Part shown: positions 24,182 through 33,735 of the stretch, piece by piece
Numbering within the stretch: the stretch's first letter is position 1
Layout of the letters: every line of letters begins with the position of its first letter
Assembly (NCBI RefSeq): GCF_024298825.1
Contig: NZ_CP101153.1
Location: 3,038,001-3,102,000 of the forward strand
DNA length: 64,000 bases
Reading direction: 5' to 3'
Source: Haloglomus salinum
GTDB taxonomy: Archaea; Halobacteriota; Halobacteria; Halobacteriales; Haloarculaceae
The notes under the pieces: model-generated
Database searches by the model: none
The model's input: the letters and a program-made list of their open reading frames with translations, nothing else
What the model was told of the DNA's origin: nothing
Position numbers and translations under genes: made by a program

Positions 24182-25165
24182 ATGAGCGAGAATCCGGCGG
24201 CGTCACCGCTGGAGGCGGCGGTGGGGGGCGACATGGAGCGTGCGACGGATGCGTTCGCCGTGCTCAGCAACGAGACGCGGCTGGCGATCCTGCTGGCGCT
24301 CTGGGACGCCCACGACTCCGTGAACCCCGAAGACGGCATCTCGTTCTCGGACCTCCGCGAGCGGGTCGGCACCACCGACTCCGGCCAGTTCAACTACCAC
24401 CTCGAACAGCTGGTCGGGCAGTTCGTCCGCAAGGTCGACGATGGCTACCTCCTCCGGCGAGCCGGCCAGAAGCTCGTCCGCACCGTCATCGCGGGCGCGG
24501 GCATCGAGGAGCCGACGCTGGAGCGCACGCCCATCGACGTGCCCTGTCCGTACTGCGGGGGTCAGACCGCGGTGCTGTACGACGACGAGTGGCTCTACCA
24601 CGTCTGTACCGAGTGCGAGGGTGGTTTCGCGGGGACCAACGAGCAGCCGGACGGCTACCTCACCGGCGCGGCGCTCGACCCGGCGGGGTTCGGCGACCGG
24701 TCGCCGGAGGAGCTGTGGGCGGCGGCCCTGAGCCGCGGCTACCAGGACATGAAGACGATGCTCGAGGGCGTCTGCAACGAGTGCTCCGGGCCGGTGAATC
24801 TACGGCTCAAGGTGTGCGAGGACCACGACGAGGACGGCGTCTGCGAGACGTGTGGCCGCACGCCGGCCGCGCTCGTCATCCTGGGGTGTACGGTCTGCAA
24901 GAACTACCACGCATCGTCGCCACGGAGTCTCGTGCTGCACCACCCCGCGGTCGTCGCGTTCTACTACGAGCGGGGTGTCGAGGTCGGCTACAGCCACGGT
25001 GCGTTCGAGCAGATACGCCGGCGTGACCGACTCGCCACCCGGAACGAGCAGCGCGTCGTCTCGGCAGACCCACACCGGGTCGAGGTGACTGTCCGACACG
25101 AGGGCGACGAACTGCAGCTGACGATGGACGAGGACGCCGAGGTGGTGGCCGTCGAGGAGCATTGA
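24182..25165 (+). CDS. ArsR-type HTH regulator with zinc ribbons
   Basis: A 327-residue regulator. Residues about 20-95 form an ArsR/HTH_20 winged helix (FAVLSNETRLAILLALWDAH, SDLRERVGTTDSGQFNYHLE). A middle region has the Cys pairs CPYCGG and CTEC. Later come CNEC, CEDHDEDGVCETCG and CTVC, so at least two further zinc sites are likely. The last 100 residues are beta-rich (VEVTVRHEGDELQLTMDEDA). This architecture is common in haloarchaea (recalled as DUF7351 or similar), with unknown regulated genes. It has its own promoter and does not overlap neighbours. Confidence 0.87.
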   Translation: MSENPAASPLEAAVGGDMERATDAFAVLSNETRLAILLALWDAHDSVNPEDGISFSDLRERVGTTDSGQFNYHLEQLVGQFVRKVDDGYLLRRAGQKLVRTVIAGAGIEEPTLERTPIDVPCPYCGGQTAVLYDDEWLYHVCTECEGGFAGTNEQPDGYLTGAALDPAGFGDRSPEELWAAALSRGYQDMKTMLEGVCNECSGPVNLRLKVCEDHDEDGVCETCGRTPAALVILGCTVCKNYHASSPRSLVLHHPAVVAFYYERGVEVGYSHGAFEQIRRRDRLATRNEQRVVSADPHRVEVTVRHEGDELQLTMDEDAEVVAVEEH

Positions 25166-25222
25166 GGGTCGCGCCCGCCACCGACGGAGATTTGTCGTCC
25201 GGCCCCGACCCGTCGCCCGACC

Positions 25223-25705
25223 ATGACCGACGCACGCGGCTCCCTCCGGCGCGCGTTCATCGAATCGGACGCCTCGCCCGACGGCAAGTGGTGGGTGGAT
25301 GTGCCCGCTGGCCTCTCGCTGGGCGAGGAGGGCGACCACTACACGGTCGACGCGGTCTGCCTCACCGACCGCGAACAGGAACTCCCGGAGGTGTACACGG
25401 CCCACGCCGGCACGGAGTACGTCAACCCGGAGGCGGACGAGGCGTTCGGCGTGACGAAGGCCGACCTGTTCGAGACGCTCCGCGGGACGGAGAGGTTCGC
25501 CGAGGAGACGGTGACGCTGGTGGCGTTCGACCCCGGCGCCGCCCGCGTCGGCACCGTCGGCGACCTGCTGGCCGCTCGTGAGCTGATTCGGGCCGACTGG
25601 CCCGGCTGGACCGTCGACGAACTCGTCTACGTCAGCGACACCGACCGAGCGCACGTCACCCGAGCGGCGAAGGAACTGGACGTACGGGTCGTGCGAGTGG
25701 CGTAG
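25223..25705 (+). CDS. Haloarchaeal protein of unknown function
   Basis: A 160-residue acidic soluble protein I do not recognise. The N-terminal half has GKWWVDVPAGLSLGEEGDHY and YTVDAVCLTD; the C-terminal half has LIRADWPGWTVDELVYVSD and HVTRAAKELDVRVVRVA. Alternating helices and strands suggest a compact alpha/beta domain. There are no membrane segments, Cys clusters or nucleotide-binding loops. It lies between the zinc-ribbon regulator and gltX on the same strand, with gaps of 57 and 77 bases, so a shared transcript is possible. Confidence 0.65.
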   Translation: MTDARGSLRRAFIESDASPDGKWWVDVPAGLSLGEEGDHYTVDAVCLTDREQELPEVYTAHAGTEYVNPEADEAFGVTKADLFETLRGTERFAEETVTLVAFDPGAARVGTVGDLLAARELIRADWPGWTVDELVYVSDTDRAHVTRAAKELDVRVVRVA

Positions 25706-25782
25706 CGCCGGCTGCCGGTGGCGCCGGCCGCCCCGCACAATCCACACCCGTTTTCACCCCCACCCGCGAAGTCCCGGACAAC

Positions 25783-27498
25783 ATGAACGACGACCTTCGC
25801 GAGCGGGTCGAACGTGAGGCCGAGACGGCCGCGCTGTTCAACGCGCTCAAGCACGGCAGCGACGCGCAGGTGGGGGCCATCATGGGCCCCATGATGGGCG
25901 AGAACCCGGAGTTCCGCGAGCACGGCGACGAGATTCCGGGCATCGTCGCGCCCGTCTGCGAGCGCGTCAACGGGCTCTCGGACGAGGAGAAACGCGAGCG
26001 ACTCGCCGAACTCGACCCCGACGCCGTCGCGGAACTGGAGGCCGAGGACGAGGAAGACGACCAGGTCCTCCCGGACCTCCCGAACGTCGAGGAGTACGAC
26101 GAGGTGCGGATGCGCCTCGCGCCGAACCCGAACGGGCCGTGGCACCTCGGCAGCGCCCGGATGCCGGCCGTCATCGGCTCCTACAAGGAGCTGTACGGCG
26201 GCTGGATGCTCTGTCGGTTCGACGACACGGACCCCGAGACGAAGCGGCCCGACCTCGACGCGTACGACGGTATCCTCGACGCCATCGACTACCTCGGCTT
26301 CGAGCCCGACGAGGTCGTCCGCGCCAGCGACCGGGTGGAGACCTACTACGAGCACGCCCGCGACCTCATCGACGCGGGCGGCGCGTACGCCTGCTCCTGC
26401 CCGCAGGCGGAGTTCTCGGACCTGAAGAACAGCGGCGAGGCGTGCCCACACCGCGACCAGGACCCCGAGACCACCCACGAGGAGTTCGACCGGATGGTCG
26501 CCGGCGAGTACGAGTCCGGCGAGAAGGTCCTCCGGGTGCGGACCGACATCGAACACAAGAACCCCGCGCTGCGCGACTGGGTGGCGTTCCGGATGGTCGA
26601 CACGCCCCACCCCCGCGAGGAAGCCGCCGAGTACCGCTGCTGGCCGATGCTGGACTTCCAGTCGGCCATCGACGACCACCTGTTCGGCGTCACGCACATC
26701 ATCCGCGGCATCGACCTGCAGGACTCCGCGAAGCGGCAGGGCTTCCTGTACGACTACTTCGGCTGGGAGTATCCCGAGGTCACCCACTGGGGCCGTATCG
26801 AGGTCGACGAGTACGACGTGCCGCTCTCGACGTCGAGCATCAAGCAACTCATCGCCGACGGCGAACTGGACGGCTGGGACGACCCCCGCGCACCGACGCT
26901 CGCGTCGCTGGAGCGCCGGGGTATCCGGGGCGACGCTGTCGTCGAGGCGATGACCGACCTCGGCGTCTCCACCACGAACGCGGACCTCGCGATGTCGTCG
27001 GTCTACTCGGCCAACCGCGACCGCGTCGACGACGAGACCGACCGCGCGTTCCTGGTCCGGGACGGCGAGCGCCTGCCCGTCGAGGGCGGGCCGGACGCGG
27101 GGCATCCGCCGGTGCATCCGGAACACGAGGACCGGGGCGACCGTGATGTCCCGCTGGGGGACGCGGTGTTGCTGGAGAGCGATGACGTGCCTGCCGACGG
27201 CGAGCGCGTCTGGCTGAAGGGCTGGGGTCCGGTCCGGAACGACGGGGGGACGCTCGAGTTCACCGACGAGGGCATCGACCTGGTGCGGGAGGAGGGCGTG
27301 GACGTGGTCCACTGGGTCGACGCCGACGAGAACGTGCCCGTGACGATGCGCACGATGGACGGCGACGTCGAGGGACACGCCGAGCCCGGTGTGGAGGGGT
27401 ACGCCGCGGACGACCTACTCCAGTTCGAGCGCGTCGGTTTCTGCCGGCTCGATGCGTTCGAGGATGGGGAACTCACTGCCTACTTCACGCATAAGTAG
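25783..27498 (+). CDS. gltX: Glutamate--tRNA ligase (archaeal type)
   Basis: A 571-residue class I aminoacyl-tRNA synthetase of the archaeal/eukaryotic GluRS-GlnRS group. It charges tRNA-Glu and, in archaea, also misacylates tRNA-Gln for the transamidation route. An archaeal N-terminal helical extension (about 100 residues) precedes the catalytic core. The HIGH equivalent is WHLGSAR (His121) and the KMSKS equivalent is LSTSSIKQL (Lys354). CSCPQAEF and CPHRD may bind zinc. The C-terminal beta-barrel anticodon domain ends FCRLDAFEDGELTAYFTHK. The start at 25783 gives MNDDLRERVEREAE, typical of haloarchaeal GltX. Confidence 0.96.
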   Translation: MNDDLRERVEREAETAALFNALKHGSDAQVGAIMGPMMGENPEFREHGDEIPGIVAPVCERVNGLSDEEKRERLAELDPDAVAELEAEDEEDDQVLPDLPNVEEYDEVRMRLAPNPNGPWHLGSARMPAVIGSYKELYGGWMLCRFDDTDPETKRPDLDAYDGILDAIDYLGFEPDEVVRASDRVETYYEHARDLIDAGGAYACSCPQAEFSDLKNSGEACPHRDQDPETTHEEFDRMVAGEYESGEKVLRVRTDIEHKNPALRDWVAFRMVDTPHPREEAAEYRCWPMLDFQSAIDDHLFGVTHIIRGIDLQDSAKRQGFLYDYFGWEYPEVTHWGRIEVDEYDVPLSTSSIKQLIADGELDGWDDPRAPTLASLERRGIRGDAVVEAMTDLGVSTTNADLAMSSVYSANRDRVDDETDRAFLVRDGERLPVEGGPDAGHPPVHPEHEDRGDRDVPLGDAVLLESDDVPADGERVWLKGWGPVRNDGGTLEFTDEGIDLVREEGVDVVHWVDADENVPVTMRTMDGDVEGHAEPGVEGYAADDLLQFERVGFCRLDAFEDGELTAYFTHK

Positions 27499-27553
27499 GA
27501 GGGTACCGGGATATTCCAGATATCTGGGGTTTTGGGCTGTTGCCCGTGCTCGC

Positions 27554-28216
27554 CTACTCCCACAGCGCCCGGGGAACCACGGAGGGAATCAGTTTCGCCT
27601 GGATCCGCCGCAGGTGTTCGCCGATGGTCGCCGTGGACACATCCAGCGCCTCGGCGATTTCCTCCTGGTTCGTCTCGCGAGGTGTCTCGAAGTAGCCCAG
27701 TTCGAGTGCGGTCAGGAGGATCTCCTGCTGGCGCTCCGTGAGCGAGGCGAACGGGTCCGAGCGGTCGGGGTCGTAGGCACCCATCGACTCCAGCGACAGC
27801 GCCAGCGACTCGGGCATGTCGTCGACGGCCTGGCTGATGGCAGCGTCGTTGCCGATGACGGTGACGCGGACACCGCCGTCCGGCAGGCACTCGATAGGGA
27901 GGTCGAGTGCGATGGCCTGGCTCCGGCCGACCGCCAGCAGGTCGCGGACGGTGTCGTTGGGCTCGAAATGCACGAGGGTGACGCCGTTGGTCTCACCGAC
28001 GTAGTCGACGTCGTAGATGTCGTCGCGACCCTCCAGCAGTTGCTTCCCGCGTTCGAGGTCGCCACGCGACGCGTAGAGGACGATACCGGTACCGTCGTCG
28101 AGGATATCGATCTGCCGGATGGAGAGCCGCTGTATGTTCGGCTCGGCGGCGATGGCGGCGTCCGCAGGATGGAGTCCTCCCCGTCCGGCACTGATGACGA
28201 ACGTCGCCTGGCGCAT
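27554..28216 (-). CDS. Bat-type HTH regulator (HTH-10 family)
   Basis: A 220-residue transcription regulator with the C-terminal HTH_10 bat domain (LTERQQEILLTALELGYFETPR, then EEIAEALDVSTATIGEHLRR). The N-terminal 150 residues hold a beta-rich sensor region (ILDDGTGIVLYASRGDLERGK). A paralogue of identical length lies at 62040-62702, with matching GGLHPAD/GGLHPAE starts and the same domain order. The gene converges on gltX. Relatives regulate phototrophy, DMSO respiration or metabolic genes in haloarchaea; the target here is unknown. Confidence 0.9.
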   Translation of the reverse strand: MRQATFVISAGRGGLHPADAAIAAEPNIQRLSIRQIDILDDGTGIVLYASRGDLERGKQLLEGRDDIYDVDYVGETNGVTLVHFEPNDTVRDLLAVGRSQAIALDLPIECLPDGGVRVTVIGNDAAISQAVDDMPESLALSLESMGAYDPDRSDPFASLTERQQEILLTALELGYFETPRETNQEEIAEALDVSTATIGEHLRRIQAKLIPSVVPRALWE

Positions 28217-28284
28217 ACCCCCACCTCACGCTGGGGTATAAAGGGACTTTCGCCGCAGCGATGAGGGCTGTCCGGGCCGCCGCC

Positions 28285-29298
28285 TCACTCCACGAGGTCG
28301 TCCGGGTCGTCGTCGGCGAGGACGAACGGCCCGGCCGAGAGGGTGCTGATCGCGATGGTCGAGACGCGGACGACGTACGCCGTGAGGACGGCGAACGGCG
28401 CGAGCGCGAGGGTGTACGCGCCGCCGGCCAGCAGGAGGAGCCGCGAGACGCCGATTGTCGTGCCGCCGACCATCTCCGCGTCGATGGCGAGGATGGCGTA
28501 CGAGACCAGCACCAGAGCGGGAAGCGAGACGAACAGCAGGTCACGCGAGAGCGTGGCGAACTCCCGCTCGAAGTAGAGCGACTTGAAGTACTCGCGGGCG
28601 GTGACGAAGAACTCCAGCGCGGCCACCACGTCCTCGAGTCGGGCGTCGACCTCCTCGGTCAGTTCGGTCCCGTGGCGGGAGCGAAAGCGCCGCAGCGCGT
28701 ACAGCTGACCGGCGTAGTCGTACTCCAGCCCCGCCAGCAGGATGCCGAAGGTGCCCGCGCCGTCGGACAGCCGCCGGTTGACCGCCTCGACATCCGCGGC
28801 GACGCGTTCGCGGAACGCGTCGATCTCCGCGGCGGGGTCACCCTCGGTCCCCTCGTCGAGCCCCGGGTGGCCCGGCGCCATCGCGTCGACGGCGTCCTGC
28901 AGGTCCTGGGTCCGCTCGAGGATGCCCTGCGTGACCGCCCGCAGGAACGCCGACGGCCGGGCCGGGGACACCTCGCGGTCGAGGATGTCCTCGGTCGACT
29001 CGCGGAACTCGCGGGCCCGCTCGACGCGCTCGCGCTGGCGCCCCACCGGACTGAGTTCCTGCGAGACGAACAGCGACGTGACGGAGACGACGATGGAGAC
29101 CAGAAGGATGACGCCCGAGAGCAGCGTGTTCAGTAGACCGGCGATGGTCCCACGCGCGGCCAGCAGTTGCTCGGAGCCCAGGAAGACGAGGGCCATCGGT
29201 ACCAGCGCCACGTACACCACCCCGAGCAACAGCAGCGTGACAGCCCGGCGGTTGCCGGTCAGCAGGAACCAGCGACCAGGGGCGCCTGCAGGGCTCAT
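28285..29298 (-). CDS. Four-TM membrane protein of unknown function
   Basis: A 337-residue integral membrane protein I do not recognise. There are two membrane segments at the N-terminal side (about residues 17-40 and 52-75). A long soluble helical domain of roughly 170 residues follows (RQRERVERAREFRESTEDIL and EIDAFRERVAADVEAVNRRL). Two more membrane segments (about 255-280 and 290-315) lie before an acidic tail DDDPDDLVE. The helical middle part may form a coiled-coil or DUF-type sensor. The start at 29298 excludes an unlikely extension. No nearby gene hints at a role. Confidence 0.72.
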   Translation of the reverse strand: MSPAGAPGRWFLLTGNRRAVTLLLLGVVYVALVPMALVFLGSEQLLAARGTIAGLLNTLLSGVILLVSIVVSVTSLFVSQELSPVGRQRERVERAREFRESTEDILDREVSPARPSAFLRAVTQGILERTQDLQDAVDAMAPGHPGLDEGTEGDPAAEIDAFRERVAADVEAVNRRLSDGAGTFGILLAGLEYDYAGQLYALRRFRSRHGTELTEEVDARLEDVVAALEFFVTAREYFKSLYFEREFATLSRDLLFVSLPALVLVSYAILAIDAEMVGGTTIGVSRLLLLAGGAYTLALAPFAVLTAYVVRVSTIAISTLSAGPFVLADDDPDDLVE

Positions 29299-29420
29299 TG
29301 CCCGGCCAGAGGGCCGTTTCCGGTTAAAAACCCGTGGAACGCCCCCCTGGACGACCACACCGTGGGCCGGGCACGTATCGGTCGACCGGACGCGAACCGG
29401 TCGGGCGCCGACCCGGAACC

Positions 29421-29427
29421 GTTTAAG
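29421..29427 (+). promoter_or_regulatory. TATA-like box
   Basis: GTTTAAG lies about 28 bases before the ATG at 29452, a good leaderless promoter. Confidence 0.55.
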
Positions 29428-29451
29428 TTGTACGGGGGTGAACGGGCACCC

Positions 29452-29781
29452 ATGACGAACGACACCGAGGAGGCGGGGGGTATCGGCGGCAAGAAACTGG
29501 CCATCGGCGCGGTGCTCGTGGTCGGGGTCGTGCTCCTGGTCCGCGCACTCCGTGGCGGTGACGGCGACGAGGACGACACGACGGTCGATACGGCATCGAC
29601 CGACACCGGCACCGTGGCCGGGGAGTCGGGCGGCGACGCGACCGACGCGCTCCCGGTCGACACGGATGTGGAGGGACGCTTCGACGAGATCGACATCGTG
29701 GATGCGGTCTACATCCTCGTCGCAGGCCTGAAGGCCGCCCGCGAGGAGTACCAGCAACGGACGGACGACGGCGGCGCCTGA
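29452..29781 (+). CDS. Small single-TM anchored protein
   Basis: A 109-residue protein with a short N-terminal cytoplasmic part and one membrane helix (KLAIGAVLVVGVVLLVRALR, about residues 14-33). A Thr/Asp/Gly-rich linker follows, then a short C-terminal helical domain (IVDAVYILVAGLKAAREEYQ). I do not recognise the family. It has its own promoter and is followed 42 bases later by another exported-looking protein on the same strand, so the two may be cotranscribed. Confidence 0.7.
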   Translation: MTNDTEEAGGIGGKKLAIGAVLVVGVVLLVRALRGGDGDEDDTTVDTASTDTGTVAGESGGDATDALPVDTDVEGRFDEIDIVDAVYILVAGLKAAREEYQQRTDDGGA

Positions 29782-29823
29782 ACGGCCGGATTTTTCTCCC
29801 TGCAGTACCTCGAAGCGGGCAGC

Positions 29824-30330
29824 ATGCGTACCACCAGTCCCCGGTGGCGGCGGCTCGTGGAGTGCCTCATCCTCCTCGTCACCGCGGCCTACGTGTCTTC
29901 AGGTCGGCGCGCCCTTGACACCGGCGTCGGGGGCGACGGCCCCACCGACGGAACCGACGCCCCCGAGATGGAGGTCGAACTCGAGCGGGTGACCGTCGGC
30001 GACGACCTCTCGGTGACAGGGGCTGGTCTCGACCCGACACTCATCGCGGACGTGCTGGAGTTGAACGAGGGCGCCGCGGAGCTCGTGGACGCGGCCGAGG
30101 ACGAGTTCATCCGGGAGCCTATCGAGACCGCGACGGGCGGCGCCGTCGAGGTGCCCGACGTAGAGGACGAACTCGCGCGCCGAGTTCGCGAATCGAACGT
30201 CTCAGAGACGGCCATCGACGAACTCGACGCGCTCGGTGGTCTCTTCGGTTTCGGGAGCCGTCGCCGGCGTCGTGACCGGGAGACGGCTGACGAGGACGAG
30301 TCGACCGACGATACGACCGGCGACGAGTAG
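29824..30330 (+). CDS. Membrane-anchored acidic protein of unknown function
   Basis: A 168-residue protein with a basic N terminus (MRTTSPRWRRL) and one hydrophobic segment (about residues 12-25), which may be a signal anchor. The rest is very acidic, with ELNEGAAELVDAAEDEF and helical stretches. A basic patch SRRRRRDRE near the end precedes an acidic tail. I do not recognise the family. It lies 42 bases after the preceding gene and 48 before the SDR gene on the same strand. Confidence 0.62.
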   Translation: MRTTSPRWRRLVECLILLVTAAYVSSGRRALDTGVGGDGPTDGTDAPEMEVELERVTVGDDLSVTGAGLDPTLIADVLELNEGAAELVDAAEDEFIREPIETATGGAVEVPDVEDELARRVRESNVSETAIDELDALGGLFGFGSRRRRRDRETADEDESTDDTTGDE

Positions 30331-30378
30331 GTCGCCCCTTCCGGTAGACACTTCCTCCCACCGGCCGCCGACCCGTCC

Positions 30379-31188
30379 ATGTCACTCCACAGTGCGGAGT
30401 TCGGCGTCGAAGGGAAGCGGGCCATCGTCACCGGCGCGAGTCAGGGTATCGGCCGCACCGTCGCGGAGACGCTCGCGGCCGGCGGGGCCGACGTGGCCAT
30501 CTGCTCGCGCTCGCAGGACCGGGTCGACCCGGTCGCCGAGGGCATCAACGAGGACCCGGACGCGGGCGACTGCCTGGCCGTCGAATGCAACGTCCGCGAG
30601 CGCGAGGAGGTCGAGGCGTTCGTCGAGGCGACCGTCGAGGAACTCGGCGGGGTCGACATCCTCGTCAACAATGCGGGCGGCGAGTTCGTCGCCGCGTTCG
30701 ACGACATCTCCCCGAACGGCTGGGAGGCCATCGTCGACCTCAACCTGCACGGTACGTTCCACTGCACGCAGGTCGCAGGCCAGGCGATGCGCGAAGACGA
30801 CAACCCCGGCGGCGTCGTCATCAACATGTCCAGCGTGAACGGCCAGCACGCCGCCCCCAACGAGAGCCACTACTCCGCCTCGAAGGCGGCCATCATCCGG
30901 CTCACGGAGACGCTGTCGGTCGAGTGGGCCGACCACTCGATCCGTGTCAACTGCGTCGCGCCCGGCCTCATCCAGACGCCCGGCGTCGCGGAGACGCTCG
31001 GCATCGACGAGTCAGACATGCCGCCGCGCGACCAGGTGGACCGCCGCATCGGGCACACGGAGGATATCGCGGACGTGGTCCAGTTCCTCGCCTCGCCCGC
31101 GGCGGCGTTCGTCAACGGCGAGACGTACACGGTGAAGGGGGTCCCGCGTGCCGGCAACTCGATGAGCGCCGACCTCGGCCTGCAGTAG
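30379..31188 (+). CDS. Short-chain dehydrogenase/reductase
   Basis: A 269-residue classical SDR. The NAD(P)-binding TGASQGIG is at about residues 19-26 and the NNAGG motif follows in the core. The catalytic Ser lies in MSSVN and Tyr-x-x-x-Lys in HYSASKAAI. CSRSQDR after beta 2 (Arg following Ser) suggests NADPH preference. The order of motifs and the length match FabG-like 3-oxoacyl reductases and 2,4-dienoyl-CoA-type SDRs. The substrate cannot be told. It ends 169 bases from a convergent membrane protein gene. Confidence 0.92.
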   Translation: MSLHSAEFGVEGKRAIVTGASQGIGRTVAETLAAGGADVAICSRSQDRVDPVAEGINEDPDAGDCLAVECNVREREEVEAFVEATVEELGGVDILVNNAGGEFVAAFDDISPNGWEAIVDLNLHGTFHCTQVAGQAMREDDNPGGVVINMSSVNGQHAAPNESHYSASKAAIIRLTETLSVEWADHSIRVNCVAPGLIQTPGVAETLGIDESDMPPRDQVDRRIGHTEDIADVVQFLASPAAAFVNGETYTVKGVPRAGNSMSADLGLQ

Positions 31189-31357
31189 TCGAGCGTTGCG
31201 CGGGTATCCGTCGAGAACCCTCTTCTCCGGCCGCATAAGCCGTATCGTCGGGTCTTGTTCCGATCTGCTTCCCGGTGGCGCTCGTTCGGAGTAGCTACTG
31301 CGTCGTCGTATCGCGCGAAAGAAGCGGGGAATCGGTCGGTCGTGCGGTTCTGTGTGG

Positions 31358-32770
31358 TCAGCCGAGCAGGCCGCCGTCACCACCGCTGTCGCCACCGTCA
31401 CCGCCGCCCCCACCGATCATGCCACCACCGATCGGCGTCTGGGTCGGAGTCGGCGTGGGCTCGGGCGTCGGGGTTGCCGTCGGCGTCGGGGTTGCCGTCG
31501 GCGTCGGGGTTGCCGTCGGCGTGGGCGTGGGCGTCGGTGTCGCCGTGGGTGTCGGCGTCGCGGTCGGCGTCGGCGTCGGCGACGCAGTTGGCGTCGGCGA
31601 GTCCGTCGCGGTCGGCGTCGGCGAGTCCGTCGCGGTCGGCGTCGGCGAGTCCGTCGCTGTTGCCGTCGCGGTCGGCGTCGCAGTCGCGTTCGCAGCACCG
31701 CCACCACCGGCCGAGCCGGGGTTCGCCTGGACGCCGCCCTGGCCGGGGGCGACGACGCCACCGGCGCTCAGGACGGTGAACGCGACCGCCACCGCGCTCG
31801 CCGCGAACAGGGCGAACGCGGCCAGCTTGATGGGCGGCATCTCGTCGCCCGTTCCGGCAGTCGGCGAGGGCTCGCCGAAGCCGGGGTCGGACGCGGTCGG
31901 ACCACTCGCGGTGGCGCTCTGCGCAGCACCGGCCGTTGTGCCGGCCGCAGCGCCTGTCGCTGCCGCACCGGCGGGCTCGGCCTCCGCCGCTGGCGCCGGT
32001 TCGGGTTCGGGATCGGGAGCGGTGAAATCGGTGTCGCCGGCCGCGAGCCAGCCGTCGAAGTCGAAGCCACCGTTCTCGAACTCGAAGGTCCCGGCGGCCG
32101 CCGCGGCCCCGGTCGTCGCGGTCTCGGTGGCGGCTCCGGCCGCCGCGACCGACTCCGTCTCCGAGACATCGAGCGACTCGGCGCCGAGCCAGCCGTCGAA
32201 GTCGAAGCCACCGTTCTCGAACTCGAACGCCCCCGCGGCGTCGGCGTGCTGTGTGGTCGTCGTGGTCGTCGCGCTTCCCGAACTAGTAGAGATGCCGGGA
32301 ACGGCGCCGATGACGCGGCTCAGCGCCTCGACGATGATGGCCCCGATGAACCCGATGACGAGCAGGGGGATGGCCTTCGGACCGGACGGAAGCTCCGCCC
32401 GGTCGCGCCCGAAGGTGACGACACGCGGTCCCTCGCCGCCGAGCCCGACGCTCGATGGGAGCTCCGAGGGCCGGTAGACTGGGTCTGGGGCACCGTCTTC
32501 GCCCTCGCCGGTGCCCGTGTTCTCTCGCGGGTCGACGTTCTGCATCCACTGGTTGAAGTCGAACCCGCCTGCGCTGGTCCCACCACTCGGACCAGCCCCG
32601 ACCGGCTCACCACCGTCGCCGGCCAGGCCATCGTGGTCGGTCGTCCCGCCTGTGCCTGGTGGTGGGTTCGACTCCGGCGCGTTACCGAACTCGAACTCAC
32701 CCCCGTCTCCGTCGTCCCCGTTGTCGTCCCCACCGGGCGTCCCCGACGGGCTGTCGTTGTGTCCTGTCAT
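31358..32770 (-). CDS. Two-TM low-complexity protein with repeated FDF-W motif
   Basis: A 470-residue protein I do not recognise. Two membrane helices (about residues 132-155 and 315-340) separate disordered acidic/Ala/Gly regions. The motif [14 protein letters not shown] occurs twice between the helices. A looser copy (FEFGN, then GGFDFNQWM) lies near the N terminus. The last 90 residues are Pro-Thr repeats followed by a Gly-rich tail ([14 protein letters not shown]). The Pro-Thr part is probably outside the cell and may be glycosylated. The repeated FDF-x-W motif looks like a short docking motif, which is inference. Confidence 0.72.
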   Translation of the reverse strand: MTGHNDSPSGTPGGDDNGDDGDGGEFEFGNAPESNPPPGTGGTTDHDGLAGDGGEPVGAGPSGGTSAGGFDFNQWMQNVDPRENTGTGEGEDGAPDPVYRPSELPSSVGLGGEGPRVVTFGRDRAELPSGPKAIPLLVIGFIGAIIVEALSRVIGAVPGISTSSGSATTTTTTQHADAAGAFEFENGGFDFDGWLGAESLDVSETESVAAAGAATETATTGAAAAAGTFEFENGGFDFDGWLAAGDTDFTAPDPEPEPAPAAEAEPAGAAATGAAAGTTAGAAQSATASGPTASDPGFGEPSPTAGTGDEMPPIKLAAFALFAASAVAVAFTVLSAGGVVAPGQGGVQANPGSAGGGGAANATATPTATATATDSPTPTATDSPTPTATDSPTPTASPTPTPTATPTPTATPTPTPTPTATPTPTATPTPTATPTPEPTPTPTQTPIGGGMIGGGGGDGGDSGGDGGLLG

Positions 32771-32898
32771 GCGCTACGGTCGTCTCTACTGGCATCCAGT
32801 ACAGGAGTCGCTTAAAGACACTGGTGGTTACTATCGGTGATTTATAACCTCTCCGGCCGTCCGGGCCGTCTACCCGACCTCCGGACCGTTCCGTTCGG

Positions 32899-33546
32899 TT
32901 ACCCGAAGTTCTCCACCTTGGCGTCGTCGGGCGTGGCGCCGACAGCAGCCATCGCGTCGGTGGCGGCGTCGAGGAACGTCTCGAAGCCGTAGACGAACAG
33001 CTGCTCGCCCGGCTCGCCTGTGACGACGGCGCTGACGGCATCGGCCAGCGGTTCGTCGGCGCCGAGTACGTACACCGCCGCGCCAGCGGCCGCGAGGGCA
33101 GCGAGGCGCTCCTCGTGAACCGGTGCGTCGTCACGGTAGACGACGGCGGCCTCGTTGCCCTCGGCCAGCGCGCGCTCGGCGATTCCCACTGCGGGGCCGA
33201 TACCAGGGCCGCCGGCGAGTACGACCGCACGCGGCTCGCTCTCGTAGAAGTCGCTCCCGAACGGCCCGGCCATCCGCACGCGGTCGTCAGCCGCCAGCGC
33301 GAGCAGGTACTCGCTGAATGGGCCCCCTTCGTCGGGGTCGTAGCCGACCGTAATCTCGAATGTCCCCTCCACGTCGGGCGAGGAGATGGTGTAGAAGCGG
33401 GAGACCGAGTCCCCCTCGACCTCGGCGGTGAGTTTCACGAACTGTCCCGGCTGGGCGTCCAGTTCGGGCGGCGTCTCGAACTCGATGGCGACCGTGTCCG
33501 GGCCGCACTCGCGAACGGCGACGACGCGGAGGTCGGATTCGTCCAT
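32899..33546 (-). CDS. Ferredoxin-NADP reductase-like FAD/NAD(P)-binding protein
   Basis: A 215-residue protein of the FNR superfamily. An N-terminal FAD-binding beta barrel has SRFYTISSPDVEG (the RxYS/T motif). The C-terminal nucleotide-binding part has LAGGPGIGPAVGIAERAL and ends YGFETFLDAATDAMAAVGATP. There is no CxxC iron-sulfur tail, so it is the simple oxidoreductase type. It moves electrons between NAD(P)H and another carrier. It is divergent from korA, separated by 189 bases. A link to the ferredoxin-dependent KorAB neighbour is possible but not shown. Confidence 0.88.
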   Translation of the reverse strand: MDESDLRVVAVRECGPDTVAIEFETPPELDAQPGQFVKLTAEVEGDSVSRFYTISSPDVEGTFEITVGYDPDEGGPFSEYLLALAADDRVRMAGPFGSDFYESEPRAVVLAGGPGIGPAVGIAERALAEGNEAAVVYRDDAPVHEERLAALAAAGAAVYVLGADEPLADAVSAVVTGEPGEQLFVYGFETFLDAATDAMAAVGATPDDAKVENFG

Positions 33547-33735
33547 GGGTCGTCTCCGGGAGCGACTGGCAACCACTTTTCGTTTCGCTGTTCGACCGAC
33601 GGTGGCCCCGTGGCTCGCTCCCGACGCCCGGCGTCGCGGGGCTCCGGCCCGCTCCCGGTTGGACCCCGCGGAATCCGGAGGTTACGGCAATATTCAGAAG
33701 GCTTAACGTGCGTCCACCGGAACCCGCTCCTAGTT

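Noticed and set aside
31420-31700. Short tandem repeats that could be taken for a CRISPR array.
   Set aside because: The repeats encode the Pro-Thr tail of the membrane protein in frame. There are no regular spacers and no cas genes in the window.
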